64,000 bases of DNA from Fulvivirga marina (GTDB taxonomy: Bacteria > Bacteroidota > Bacteroidia > Cytophagales > Cyclobacteriaceae). The notes beneath the pieces are model-generated. The model searched no databases. It was not told where the DNA came from and worked only from the letters and a program-made list of their open reading frames with translations. The position numbers and the translations under genes were made by a program. This document shows positions 26,646-35,458 of the stretch, piece after piece (position 1 is the stretch's first letter; each line of letters begins with the position of its first letter). The stretch is taken from contig NZ_JAEUGD010000064.1 in assembly GCF_016775155.1 (NCBI RefSeq), positions 195,430 through 259,429 on the forward strand, read 5' to 3'.

Positions 26646-27092
26646 ATGACTGACTTTATAGAAATAGAAATCAGAGATGATCCAGTAACTGGTAAAAAGC
26701 GAAAATTAGAGCATAGGCAGCTCAGAATATTAAAAAATCTTGAGATGATTCATGATGTTGAAATTGTCTTTTATGAGAATGTAGAAGGTAATTACGGGGA
26801 AAAAACTCTTACAGCTATAAACACCCTCCCTATTACAGAGGATCAGAGAAAGCGGCAAAGAGAAACATTCAAAAATATCATAATTTCTGTGGGCACACAT
26901 GGCACAATCGTAAATGCAGAAACTGGCGAGCCTGTTAGTCCTGAAATAGAGGGGGCCATAAAAGATCTTTATTTTTGGCAAAATATACCAATATCTACAT
27001 TAGGATTAGATGGAACTGCCAATCTTGAAGATGTGGTATATAGTGCAATGCGCATGAGTATGGAAATTATGAATGCGAGAGAACGACTTTAA
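26646..27092 (+). CDS. Unknown small phage protein
   Basis: A 148-residue soluble protein, acidic and mostly helical with a few strands, beginning one base after the lectin-like gene stop. Place between the fibre and the last structural gene would suit a fibre chaperone or a tail assembly factor. No motif is recognised. Confidence 0.65.
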   Translation: MTDFIEIEIRDDPVTGKKRKLEHRQLRILKNLEMIHDVEIVFYENVEGNYGEKTLTAINTLPITEDQRKRQRETFKNIIISVGTHGTIVNAETGEPVSPEIEGAIKDLYFWQNIPISTLGLDGTANLEDVVYSAMRMSMEIMNARERL

Positions 27093-27139
27093 ATATTTAA
27101 ATATAAATCATTGTATCCTTTATTAAATTTTAATCTACT

Positions 27140-27730
27140 ATGAAAAATTTTCACATGAATTTTGCAATTACCGCCTATGACGACTGTGGCGGTGCCGGTG
27201 TTTTAGGTGACTTTACACCTGAAGGGGAATGTATCGCAGAAGGCTCGCTAATCGTTGGTGGTATGCTTATAAAGAAGGGGTTCGATGCTACAACTTTGGT
27301 TGATAGCGTTACCATTGATGCCGCTGTTACAGCTGGTGATGTAAAGATCCTTACTGGCTTCTCTGGTAACTGGCCTAAGGCTACTGCTAACAAGAAGGCT
27401 GGTATGGCCTTTAAGAAAGAGAAAACAAGCTCATTCAGTTATGCTATACCATTTAAACACTACAGTGTTGACTCAAACCTAGCCTTCTGGAACAAGGTTA
27501 ACTTTTCAAACGAGTGGAGTATGGTTTTTATCTTTGAGGATTTCAGACCATATGCAGCTTTGGATAAGGAGCTTGGTGTTATACCTATGGACTTTGATGT
27601 TAACTTGGCTAGTGATGAGGAGCTTGGTGGATCAAGGAGAATTGAGGGAACGGCCTCATGGACCGTTGCGTCTCTTCCTTACCTATTGAGTGACTTGCCA
27701 GCGTCAGTGTTAGCTCCCTATTTTAGGTAG
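27140..27730 (+). CDS. Last late phage protein, possible tail tube
   Basis: A 196-residue protein, beta-rich and without a signal peptide or membrane segment. Two cysteines sit near the start (AYDDCGG, EGECIAEG). Length, strand pattern and abundance-friendly composition would suit a tail tube or minor structural protein, and no other tube candidate is obvious. It is the last gene before the strong terminator. The identity is a guess from size and elimination. Confidence 0.55.
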   Translation: MKNFHMNFAITAYDDCGGAGVLGDFTPEGECIAEGSLIVGGMLIKKGFDATTLVDSVTIDAAVTAGDVKILTGFSGNWPKATANKKAGMAFKKEKTSSFSYAIPFKHYSVDSNLAFWNKVNFSNEWSMVFIFEDFRPYAALDKELGVIPMDFDVNLASDEELGGSRRIEGTASWTVASLPYLLSDLPASVLAPYFR

Positions 27731-27756
27731 TCTTTAAGCGTTGTTAAACGGGTGTT

Positions 27757-27786
27757 AAAAGAGGCTTCAGAGGAGCCTCTTTTTTG
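27757..27786 (+). terminator. Rho-independent terminator of the late operon
   Basis: A 10-bp stem AAAAGAGGCT (27757-27766) pairs with AGCCTCTTTT (27774-27783) around a seven-base loop. A run of T follows to 27785. It lies 26 bases after the last phage gene, closing the rightward operon. Confidence 0.85.
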
Positions 27787-27803
27787 TTTTGAAGCCAGCT
27801 ACC

Positions 27804-27846
27804 AAAAATGTACTTTTGGTTTTTAAAAAATGTACGTTTCGTTTTG
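27804..27846. repeat. Two 22-bp-spaced repeats, probable transposase end sites
   Basis: AAAAATGTACTTTTGGTTTT (27804-27823) and AAAAATGTACGTTTCGTTTT (27826-27845) match at 18 of 20 positions and are exactly 22 bases apart, two helical turns. Tandem sites at this spacing between the last phage gene and the host are what MuA-type transposases bind at a phage end. ACCAAAA and TTTTGGT also flank the first ATGTAC as an inverted repeat. Confidence 0.6.
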
Positions 27847-27944
27847 CCGAATATAATTAGAATAGAAGTGAAAAAGAACTTATCCTATTAAATTATCTAA
27901 AAAAGCATAATTTCACGGCTTACAAATTAGGTGTTACTAATTAG

Positions 27945-28949
27945 ATGAGAAGCCTTCTGAAAGCCTGCTATTTATACATTACTATACTTATCATCCTATC
28001 CGCCTGCACAGATAGCACGGAGTCTAAGGTTTCATTCTACCATTGGAAATACAATGCTGAACATAACTCTGGTATGGCTTCAGCGCTCCGGCACCCTCGT
28101 ATTGACAACACCATTTACATGCATTATTTTGATGTAGACAAAACGGAGAAGGGTGTCTATCCTGTATATGTGTTAAACGATGTGGATAGTGCATTTAAGG
28201 CATACAATATTGTGCCTGTTGTATTTGTGACTAACCGTTCCTTACAACAAGAGGGTATCCATATTGAACAGCTAAGCGATCAAATCTTAAGCCTGGTTAA
28301 CGAAATAGGTCTGCACCACTTTGGCTCGGAACACAAAACCATCCAGTTAGATTGTGACTGGTCTGAAACTACCCGAGATAAATATTTCCAATTGATCAGG
28401 TCGTTGAATCAACACCTGGAAGTAGTGCCCACCATCCGGCTTCATCAGATCAAATATAAAACCCAAACAGGCGTGCCACCGATATCACATGGTGTGCTCA
28501 TGCTTTATAACATGGGTGACTTAAAAAATGAGCAGCAAAACTCGATCATCCAGGCTGATATAGTAGATGATTATATCGAAAGCCATACCACGTACCCGTT
28601 AACACTCGATGTTGCTCTTCCTTTGTTTTCACAAACGGTAATAAAAAACAACAGAGGACAGGTCAGGTTGGTCAACAGATCCATGCCGGAAGCCTTGAAG
28701 GAAGATTCACTGCATTTCAGGCAATTGGACAATCACTTATTTGAAGTTACCCGTGATACACTTTACCATGGTTTTTATCTTTCGAAAGGCTATCGCCTGA
28801 AACTGGAAGAAAGTGGGGTAGAAGAAATTTTGGATGCATATTCCATCGTCAGGGATAGCAAACTGAAACTAAATAATGTTATTTTGTATCATCTTGATGA
28901 TGATGTTTTAATCCAAGTGGATTTGGCTAAACTCCTCGAAAAAATATGA
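27945..28949 (+). CDS. Lipoprotein, TIM-barrel-like hydrolase fold (unknown)
   Basis: A 334-residue protein with a signal peptide ending in a lipobox (LSAC, cysteine at about 22). Alternating strands and helices (IQLDCDWSETTRDKYFQLI, EVVPTIRLHQI, SHGVLMLYNMGDL) resemble glycoside-hydrolase-like TIM barrels seen in Bacteroidota lipoproteins. Asp and Glu near strand ends could be catalytic, but this is not proven. It overlaps the next gene by four bases (ATGA), so both are made together. First host gene after the prophage. Confidence 0.7.
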   Translation: MRSLLKACYLYITILIILSACTDSTESKVSFYHWKYNAEHNSGMASALRHPRIDNTIYMHYFDVDKTEKGVYPVYVLNDVDSAFKAYNIVPVVFVTNRSLQQEGIHIEQLSDQILSLVNEIGLHHFGSEHKTIQLDCDWSETTRDKYFQLIRSLNQHLEVVPTIRLHQIKYKTQTGVPPISHGVLMLYNMGDLKNEQQNSIIQADIVDDYIESHTTYPLTLDVALPLFSQTVIKNNRGQVRLVNRSMPEALKEDSLHFRQLDNHLFEVTRDTLYHGFYLSKGYRLKLEESGVEEILDAYSIVRDSKLKLNNVILYHLDDDVLIQVDLAKLLEKI

Positions 28950-31270
28950 AGCACTTCCTGATCGTAATACTACTCTTCTTCGTTTCTAAGTCCGCTATAG
29001 GTTGTGGCTGGGGGCCGGATAATGACCTCTATTTCTTCTACAATCTATTCCATCAATCCAACATTTCTAATAAGGCTTATTATCCTTTTCTTCGCGATGA
29101 AAGTCATACGTTTTATGAAGGTATGGATGGCGAATTGGAAATTGACATTCACTCAGGCAATGTTGCTCAATGGCAGCAGCTGCTTTCCAACTGGTCAACT
29201 GGAGACATTAAAAAGGCGCTTTTTGCAAAAACGGATGAAGAGTTTCTCCAGGTTTGGTCAGGGAAACGAGGAACTCAGGAAAACAAGGCAAAGGTATACA
29301 TGGCCTTTGCGAGAAAATGTAGTCAGGCTTTTGCCCACAGATCATACTATTCATGGCAGTATGAAGAAATTAAAAAAGCTACGCCTGCAGATATTGCAGC
29401 CTTGTTAAAAGAGGGAATGCTAAAATATCAGGAAGAGCAAAATGAACAGCTGAAGACAAGGTATGCCTACCAGGTGGTCAGGATATTGCACTACACCGAG
29501 CAATTTCAGGAAGCCATCGATTTTTATAATGCCCATGTAACAAAGGACGCGGCCAGTGAAATAGACTATTATCTGCTTGATCAGGTTGCAGGCTGTCATT
29601 ATTCTTTACACGATTATGAGAAAGCCGCCTATATGTTCCTCACTGTATTTGAAAACAGTACTGACCGAAAACCTTCTGCCTACCTGAGCTATAAGTTTTG
29701 CGTTGATGAAGGGGCTGAGGGTAAAACCTATTTTAAGGGTAGCGAGGATAAGGCCACTTATATTACCATAAAAAGTCTGAGAGACTTCACTGATGTGCTT
29801 AGTGGTTTGAGAGAGTTATATACCACTTCACCCAACGATAGAAAACTGGAATTACTTTTTACAAGAGCACTCAACGCTATAGAGCGTGAAGCCTGGCCTA
29901 CGAATGTCGGTCTGTCAGAATATGTATTGCCTGCACTTAAAGACAGTGATCAGAAGCAATTACGCGAACTTCAACAGTTGGCCTACACCATTTACAATGA
30001 CAAAAAAACAGAAAATAAAGACTTCTGGAAGCTGGCTGATTCCTATCTCTCATTCCTGCAAAAGGATATCATTGCGGCAAAGGATAAGTTGAGTGCGGTC
30101 AAGTCAAGTATTTATGCAGACCAGGTCAATACACTGAAGCATATCTATGAAGTGTTTTCATGGAAGTCAATAGGAGCCAAGGAAGAGGCCTATCTTGCCA
30201 ATGTAATAGGTGATCTGAAAGGCGATGCTTATTATTACCTGTCCAGTGAAAACTGGAAACACCTGGTTCAGGATCAAGCCGGTCATTTGTACTATAGAAA
30301 AGGACAACTGGCTAAAGCTTTTCTTACCCATAATGATCTTGATAGATTACGCTATATCAATTCTCTGGCTCTGATAGAAGACTTTGAAAAACTGGCAGCT
30401 CAGGGCACCTACAATAGTTTTGAAAAGCAGTTGATAGACAGGACTCGTAATACTACCGGAAAACATGGGCTAGCTGAGTATGTTAAGTTTGTAAAGGGAG
30501 TCTACTACCTGCTTCAGGCAGATCCTGCCAAGGCGTTAGCTCAATTGAAAGACAATCCCATGAGTGCTCAGTCAGGTATTGATATGTCAAATTTTGTTTC
30601 GGCAAGAGTATTCAGCAACAACATTATGGAATGCTTTGACTGCGAGGAAATTGAAGTAATGGAAGATTCTGTATTTCTGGCCTCAGTATATTCATTCATC
30701 AAGCCCACATTCAGCAAGGCCGATTTAGCAGCCAATCTATTAAAGCTTGACTCCATGACGCAAGACACTAAACAGTGGAAGCGAAAGCTATCTCATTACC
30801 TGCTGGCCAACTATTACTTCAATGTATCAAACACGGGTTATTTCAGAGGCACCTTAGTCGGAGATGGTAATTGCTGCAACTATGACTATTTTCCTTATAG
30901 TAAGGGTGAAATGACATCAGAAGAGTATATCGCCGATAATAGGGGATACAACCTTTACTACCTGGATGGCAAGAAGAGATCGGATTACCATCTTGCAGAA
31001 AAGGCTTATGAGCATTACCAGAAAGTAATTGAAAACTCCACAGATACAGAACTTAATGCCAGATGCTTATATATGATGGCTAAGTGTGAGCTAAATCGAT
31101 TGTATAACGAAACGCCGAACAGGTATTGGTACTACAAAGGGGAAGTCAGCGAAGTTGAACTACCGTATAAAAAGAGTTTTCAAAAGCTGAAGGCAGAATA
31201 CCAATCAACGAAGTTCTATTCGAAGATCATTGATGAGTGTAGCTTTTTTAGGTATTATGATGGGTTGTGA
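28946..31270 (+). CDS. Large exported helical-repeat protein
   Basis: A 774-residue protein with a signal peptide (residues 1-19) followed by a cysteine-bearing CGWGPDNDLYFFYNLF motif. The body is almost entirely helical, with TPR-like pairs near 150-240 and again in the C-terminal third. Cysteine pairs (MECFDCEE, GDGNCCNYDYF) suggest disulfides. It is co-translated with the lipoprotein before it, and the two probably work together in the envelope. Substrate unknown. Confidence 0.7.
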   Translation: MKHFLIVILLFFVSKSAIGCGWGPDNDLYFFYNLFHQSNISNKAYYPFLRDESHTFYEGMDGELEIDIHSGNVAQWQQLLSNWSTGDIKKALFAKTDEEFLQVWSGKRGTQENKAKVYMAFARKCSQAFAHRSYYSWQYEEIKKATPADIAALLKEGMLKYQEEQNEQLKTRYAYQVVRILHYTEQFQEAIDFYNAHVTKDAASEIDYYLLDQVAGCHYSLHDYEKAAYMFLTVFENSTDRKPSAYLSYKFCVDEGAEGKTYFKGSEDKATYITIKSLRDFTDVLSGLRELYTTSPNDRKLELLFTRALNAIEREAWPTNVGLSEYVLPALKDSDQKQLRELQQLAYTIYNDKKTENKDFWKLADSYLSFLQKDIIAAKDKLSAVKSSIYADQVNTLKHIYEVFSWKSIGAKEEAYLANVIGDLKGDAYYYLSSENWKHLVQDQAGHLYYRKGQLAKAFLTHNDLDRLRYINSLALIEDFEKLAAQGTYNSFEKQLIDRTRNTTGKHGLAEYVKFVKGVYYLLQADPAKALAQLKDNPMSAQSGIDMSNFVSARVFSNNIMECFDCEEIEVMEDSVFLASVYSFIKPTFSKADLAANLLKLDSMTQDTKQWKRKLSHYLLANYYFNVSNTGYFRGTLVGDGNCCNYDYFPYSKGEMTSEEYIADNRGYNLYYLDGKKRSDYHLAEKAYEHYQKVIENSTDTELNARCLYMMAKCELNRLYNETPNRYWYYKGEVSEVELPYKKSFQKLKAEYQSTKFYSKIIDECSFFRYYDGL

Positions 31271-31289
31271 TTGAGGGAATTCACAACCC
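31262..31289. terminator. Convergent hairpin spanning both stop codons
   Basis: GGGTTGTGA (31262-31270) pairs with TCACAACCC (31281-31289) around a ten-base loop. The arms contain the stop codons of the two convergent genes (TGA at 31268-31270 on plus, TGA at 31283-31281 on minus). There is no clear T-tract, so a terminator role is tentative. Confidence 0.4.
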
Positions 31290-31490
31290 CAACTCCCTCT
31301 CCGGCAAATCCATCTCCCGAGCTATGATCTTAAAAGTCTGTAGTACTTCATTGTAGGTCAGCAACCTGCTTTCAATATGGGTTAATTCACCTTCATTAGC
31401 CCAGCCCTTCCGGTCACTGGTCTCCCTAATGTTTTCATGGATGGTGATTAGTACGTTATGGATATATTCGATAAGTGCTTCGCTGGTCAT
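31281..31490 (-). CDS. Small conserved-looking protein, unknown
   Basis: The ATG at 31490 gives a 69-residue, charged, helical protein (MTSEALIEYIHNVL). A frame reaching 31583 exists, but its first 31 residues are a hydrophobic low-complexity stretch that looks like upstream non-coding sequence. No signal peptide or motif is seen. It is convergent with the exported protein gene. Confidence 0.6.
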   Translation of the reverse strand: MTSEALIEYIHNVLITIHENIRETSDRKGWANEGELTHIESRLLTYNEVLQTFKIIAREMDLPERELGL

Positions 31491-31649
31491 GGGTATATTA
31501 TTTAATGTTATTAGATAGCATTTAGTAAAAAATATAACCCTTGAACAAGAGATTAGTTTATTTAGCGCTGCAGAAGTAGCCATTGATGCTTACTTACAAC
31601 TGCCAGATTAAACTGTAACCTTTTGGTCGATTTTCCTGTCTAGTAACAT

Positions 31650-32618
31650 ATGAAGACCTTGAGAAAAATTGGCTTACTAGTATCATTGGCGTTCATACTC
31701 GGCTTTATACTATTTGCTGTCAATCAGATTATAGCCTTCCATGCCAACCTCACCACCATCAATGAAACCCTGGCCTGGCTGGTTACGGGGTTTATCAGCA
31801 TCACGATTTTTCTCTTATTACTCATTCCCATTGTTCTGATTGCCAGACTGCCCAAGTCAGTGGCTTTCCCTGATAACTATGAGGATGAAGCTCAATATCA
31901 CACCATCCTTAAAGGTCGTCTGGCTCGAAATAAATTGGTGAAGAAGGCTGGTTTGGATGTAAGGACCGAAGAGGGTATGAAGCAGGCTCTGGAGCTGCTG
32001 AACAATGAAGCTCAGGATGTTATAAAACAAACGGCCAAAAGTGTCTTTTTTACCACCGCTATTTCGCAAAACGGAAAGCTAGATGCACTGACCGTATTCA
32101 TTACCCAAAGCAGAATGATCTGGAAGGTTGCTCATATCTACTGGCAAAGACCGGCCCTGAGAGACATGGTTAAGCTGTATGGCAATGTAGGTGCGACAGC
32201 ACTTATTGCCTCTGAGCTCGATGAAATTGATATTACCCGCCAGATAGAGCCTATCATCAACGCCGTACTTCGCAGCCCTGGCAGGTCTGTTCCGATTATT
32301 GGTCATGCGGCCCATATAGTTACAGACAGTCTTTTAGAAGGTTCCACCAATGCTTTTCTGACATTAAGGGTAGGCATAGTAACTCAGCGCTATTGTGGTT
32401 CCTGGGATATTGCCGACCGAAAAACCATTAGAAAAAATTCATTTGTTACTGCCTCTGGTCTATTGAAAAATCTGGTCATTGAATCCTCTGGCAAAGTGGT
32501 GACCAGTGTGATGACTGCAATAAAAAATGCCGGGAAGAGTACCATCAAATCAGGCATGAAAGGCGTCACCAGTATTTTCAGGAAAAATAAAGGTACGGAA
32601 ACTGTTGACCCTTCTTAG
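31650..32618 (+). CDS. YcjF/DUF697-like inner-membrane protein
   Basis: A 322-residue protein with two N-terminal transmembrane helices (about 8-31 and 42-66). A long helical domain follows with FFTTAISQNGKLDALTVFI, RPALRDMVKLYGNVG and VTDSLLEGSTNAFLTLRVG. These match the DUF697 family that includes E. coli YcjF. The family is often linked to envelope-stress or GTPase partners, but no GTPase gene is next to it here. The C-terminus is basic and lies in the cytoplasm. Confidence 0.75.
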   Translation: MKTLRKIGLLVSLAFILGFILFAVNQIIAFHANLTTINETLAWLVTGFISITIFLLLLIPIVLIARLPKSVAFPDNYEDEAQYHTILKGRLARNKLVKKAGLDVRTEEGMKQALELLNNEAQDVIKQTAKSVFFTTAISQNGKLDALTVFITQSRMIWKVAHIYWQRPALRDMVKLYGNVGATALIASELDEIDITRQIEPIINAVLRSPGRSVPIIGHAAHIVTDSLLEGSTNAFLTLRVGIVTQRYCGSWDIADRKTIRKNSFVTASGLLKNLVIESSGKVVTSVMTAIKNAGKSTIKSGMKGVTSIFRKNKGTETVDPS

Positions 32619-32988
32619 TCCAGAGTCCTCTATGAGTTTTACGAGAGACTCTTTTACAACTGAAAGTGCCCTATAATCTCCTAAAGGGGACATTTTGGGC
32701 AGTAGTACTATTGACGGAGTCATTTCAGAAAGACTCGGCTATGTAGTTTGGAGCAGGCAGGTACTCCATAGCTAAGAGATTCCTGATATTTTCATTCATC
32801 TCTACATAAAAATATGCTCGCACTCGAAAGTTCAGGAATGATGGGTTTGGGTGTTGTCGGTGTTATTTTATTTTGGAGCGTTGTAAAATAGTAAGAGTAT
32901 TCTTTGATATAATAAACGAGAGCAATAGTAATTATAACTCCCTTTCCCTGACCGAGCGCATGCAGCCAAGGCAATACAAAAAACAAGC
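32619..32988. other. Intergenic, no gene recognised
   Basis: A 370-bp gap between the YcjF-like gene and the end of cheB. Short open frames on both strands have poor composition and no family resemblance. A stretch with repeated AGAGACTC-type motifs (32619-32690) resembles segments at 49490-49540 and 61030-61080, so it may be a degraded dispersed repeat. Confidence 0.4.
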
Positions 32989-34056
32989 TTACTGCATAGT
33001 TTGCTGGCAGATTACGGAGGGTATGTTTTGTAAGGGTTCTATGGTAAGGGCTGCTTCCAGTTTTATTGCCTCTTTGGGCATGCCAAATACCACTGATGTT
33101 TCCTGGTTTTGGGCTACGGTGAAGGCTCCCACTTCTTTGAGTTTCAGCAGGCCTTTGGCGCCGTCTTTGCCCATACCGGTAAGCAGTACGCCTACGCAGT
33201 TTTTGCCGAGGTATTGTACTGCAGAGTCGAACAGCACATCTACACTGGGGCGATGTCTGTTGACCCGTTCCCCTTCCTTCACCTCAACATAGTACCTTGC
33301 TCCACTTCGTCTGATTACAGTATGGTAGTTGCCAGGGGCTATCAAAGCCTGACCCCTGATGAGTGAGTCCCCGTTGGTGGCTTCTTTAACCGTGATATTA
33401 CAAAGTTGATTGAGTCGGTCCGCAAACGCCTTTGTGTATGTCTCAGGCATGTGCTGTACAATTACTATGGAAGGAGAGTCATGTGGAAGGGCCATTAATA
33501 TTTCCTTGATAGCCTCGGTTCCACCTGTTGAGGCACCAATTACCACTACCTTTTCAGTGGTCTTTATCATACTTTTGGAGGTAGCCGGAACATTGACTTG
33601 CTGTACAGTTACTTTGTTACTTGTGTGGAGCTTTTTCAGCTTGGTATTTTTTACTACGGCCGCCGCCTTTACCAGATCCAGCAAATGATTTCGAAGGTGA
33701 TCATCATGGTTGCGAAGGGCTGTCATGGTAGGTTTTTTGATTACATCCAGAGCCCCAAACTCCAGTGCTTTCAAGGCTGTTTGGCTACCCCTTTCCGTTA
33801 AGCTCGATAAAATAATTACCGGCATTGGTTTCTGCGACATGATAGTTTTGAGAAAAGTCAGGCCGTCCATTCGGGGCATCTCTATATCCAGTGTGATGAC
33901 ATCGGGCAACTGTTCCTTGATTTTTTTAGCGGCAAAATACGGGTCGCCTACAGCAGCCAACACTTCTATATCCGGGTCAGAATTTAAAATATCTGTCAGG
34001 AGCTTTCTGATCAAGGCTGAATCATCTACTATGAGAACACTTATGGGCTTTTTCAA
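32989..34056 (-). CDS. cheB: Chemotaxis response regulator / methylesterase CheB
   Basis: A 355-residue protein with an N-terminal receiver domain (DD at 11-12, phospho-acceptor D57, QKPMPVIILSSL). A C-terminal methylesterase domain carries the catalytic triad in IGASTGG (Ser), VQHMPETYT (His) and GMGKDGAKG (Asp). It removes methyl groups from the chemoreceptor and deamidates glutamines. The only in-frame start near the beginning is a TTG at 34056, seven bases after the cheD stop; no ATG is available. It is the last gene of the operon. Confidence 0.95.
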   Translation of the reverse strand: MKKPISVLIVDDSALIRKLLTDILNSDPDIEVLAAVGDPYFAAKKIKEQLPDVITLDIEMPRMDGLTFLKTIMSQKPMPVIILSSLTERGSQTALKALEFGALDVIKKPTMTALRNHDDHLRNHLLDLVKAAAVVKNTKLKKLHTSNKVTVQQVNVPATSKSMIKTTEKVVVIGASTGGTEAIKEILMALPHDSPSIVIVQHMPETYTKAFADRLNQLCNITVKEATNGDSLIRGQALIAPGNYHTVIRRSGARYYVEVKEGERVNRHRPSVDVLFDSAVQYLGKNCVGVLLTGMGKDGAKGLLKLKEVGAFTVAQNQETSVVFGMPKEAIKLEAALTIEPLQNIPSVICQQTMQ

Positions 34057-34062
34057 ATTTTC

Positions 34063-34524
34063 TCAATTCAAATAATTAATTATTACCTCGTTGGTTGATA
34101 CCGAAAACCTGATTTTTCTGCCATATCTTCCGCCTACGTTTTGTTCATGTATTTTAATACCCTGTTCATGAAGTACTTCTTGCGCTATCATAGCGTTTTG
34201 GTGGCCTATTTTAAATACAGAATTGCTGCTAAAGGCCCCACCATATACCCCGGCTATTATGCGGTCGTGAACGGCACCATTATTGACCATTCTCTTAATC
34301 AATGCTTTAATTGCACAATTTCCATATTTAAAAGGATTCTGGTCGCGGCCGTTCCAGAAGGGTAGCATGTAGTGGTTCATGCCACCTAATTTGAGTACCG
34401 GGTCAAAAAGACTAACGGAGATACAACTTCCAAGAATGGTAGTTATATGAATGGGATTTTTTGTCACAATCAACTCTCCGGGTTTTAAAAAGTAATCCGT
34501 ATTCATCCAGGCAGAGACTAGCAT
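34063..34524 (-). CDS. cheD: Chemoreceptor glutamine deamidase CheD
   Basis: A 153-residue CheD with its catalytic cysteine in ILGSCISVSLFD (Cys34) and histidine in GGMNHYMLP (His51). It deamidates glutamines of the chemoreceptor and often also docks on CheC or on receptor tails. The ATG at 34524 overlaps the cheR stop by seven bases; a second ATG at 34506 is also possible and would be free of overlap. Confidence 0.93.
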   Translation of the reverse strand: MLVSAWMNTDYFLKPGELIVTKNPIHITTILGSCISVSLFDPVLKLGGMNHYMLPFWNGRDQNPFKYGNCAIKALIKRMVNNGAVHDRIIAGVYGGAFSSNSVFKIGHQNAMIAQEVLHEQGIKIHEQNVGGRYGRKIRFSVSTNEVIINYLN

Positions 34525-35390
34525 ATAGATATTTTTTGATAACCTGTATGCATCCGTGGTTTAAGGGGTAAGTCTATTCCCATTAATGACTCCGAGTGGC
34601 CTAAAAATAAATATCCTCCAACCCGCAAACACCGGGCTAAACTTCTTATGACTCGCTCCTGGGTAGGCTTGTCAAAATAGATCAATACATTTCTGCAAAA
34701 TATTACATCAAGTGTTTCCGGGGCAGGGTACCTGTTCTGGATAAGGTTAAAACGTTTAAAAAGCGTTTTATCTCTTATTTTTTTAATCACCCTTACTTTT
34801 CCCTCTTTTCTATCTATGCTTTTCAATAAGTATTTCCTCTTCAGGTCCAAGGGCAATCCCTCCACTTGTTTTTCACTATATATAGCATTATTGCCTGCCT
34901 GCAAGGCATCCGTTGAAATATCCGTACCTAAAACAGAATAGCTTATATGCTGACCATTTTTAGCCATAAACTCCTCTAAAGTAATGGCTATGCTGTAGAC
35001 TTCCTCTCCAGTGGAGGAGGCAGCGCTCCAGATTTGGAATTTATTTTTCGCTGAGGACTTGACATGAGGTAAAATCTCTTTTTGCAAGAATGAAAAATGG
35101 AGGGATTCACGAAAAAAATGGGTTTTGTTAGTCGATACAAGGTTGATCATATTGACCACTTCTTCACTTTCGGTGCGGCTACAGATATTGTCAATATATT
35201 TCTGGAAAGAAGTGATCCCGAGTTTGCGCAAATGTTTTTGCAGCCTGCTTTCCAATAAGGTTTTTTTAGTGATAGGCAGATTTATTCCATAGTTATCATA
35301 GATAAATTTGCTCAGTTTGTAAAACTCTTTATCATTAAGCTCTATTGGATTGCCCAATTTAATAAATCCTCGTATTGTCTGTAACCCCAT
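34518..35390 (-). CDS. cheR: Chemoreceptor methyltransferase CheR
   Basis: A 290-residue protein with an N-terminal helical CheR_N domain (20-75) and the SAM-binding methyltransferase (80-285): FRESLHFSFLQ, then IWSAASSTGEEVYSIAI, and later FCRNVLIYFD. It methylates receptor glutamates using S-adenosylmethionine. It lacks the C-terminal TPR extension of some CheR proteins. It lies between mcp and cheD. Confidence 0.95.
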   Translation of the reverse strand: MGLQTIRGFIKLGNPIELNDKEFYKLSKFIYDNYGINLPITKKTLLESRLQKHLRKLGITSFQKYIDNICSRTESEEVVNMINLVSTNKTHFFRESLHFSFLQKEILPHVKSSAKNKFQIWSAASSTGEEVYSIAITLEEFMAKNGQHISYSVLGTDISTDALQAGNNAIYSEKQVEGLPLDLKRKYLLKSIDRKEGKVRVIKKIRDKTLFKRFNLIQNRYPAPETLDVIFCRNVLIYFDKPTQERVIRSLARCLRVGGYLFLGHSESLMGIDLPLKPRMHTGYQKISIC

Positions 35391-35458
35391 ACTAAATACC
35401 TGATGATCCTGCTGACGCTACCAACAGGCAGGTCAGCAGGGTATACTGAAACATAACA

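Larger units (their letters stand above)
1..27924. mobile_element. Mu-like transposable prophage, left end outside window
   Basis: The block holds a MuA-like DDE transposase, a MuB-like ATPase, a cI-type repressor, gp36/portal(DUF935)/F/G-like head genes, lysis genes and a tail module ending in tail fibres. This combination defines transposable phages. The tail genes include a tape measure and a chaperone but I see no sheath gene, so a siphovirus-type tail is more likely than a Mu-type contractile one. The early operon runs off position 1, so the left end is not in the window. The right end lies between the terminator at 27757 and the host gene at 27945. The exact last base is not resolved, and 27924 is only a guess from a CA dinucleotide. 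Confidence 0.93.

Noticed and set aside
27794-27930. An exact TG...CA end of the prophage
   Set aside because: CA dinucleotides occur at several places and no left end is in the window to set the pair, so no coordinate can be fixed.
31491-31583. A 31-codon N-terminal extension of the small protein at 31281
   Set aside because: Hydrophobic and low-complexity, and it would run into the promoter of the divergent membrane gene; the ATG at 31490 is better.
32792-32986. A 64-codon minus-strand frame after cheB
   Set aside because: Mostly low-complexity hydrophobic residues with no good start, in a gap rich in possible degraded repeats.
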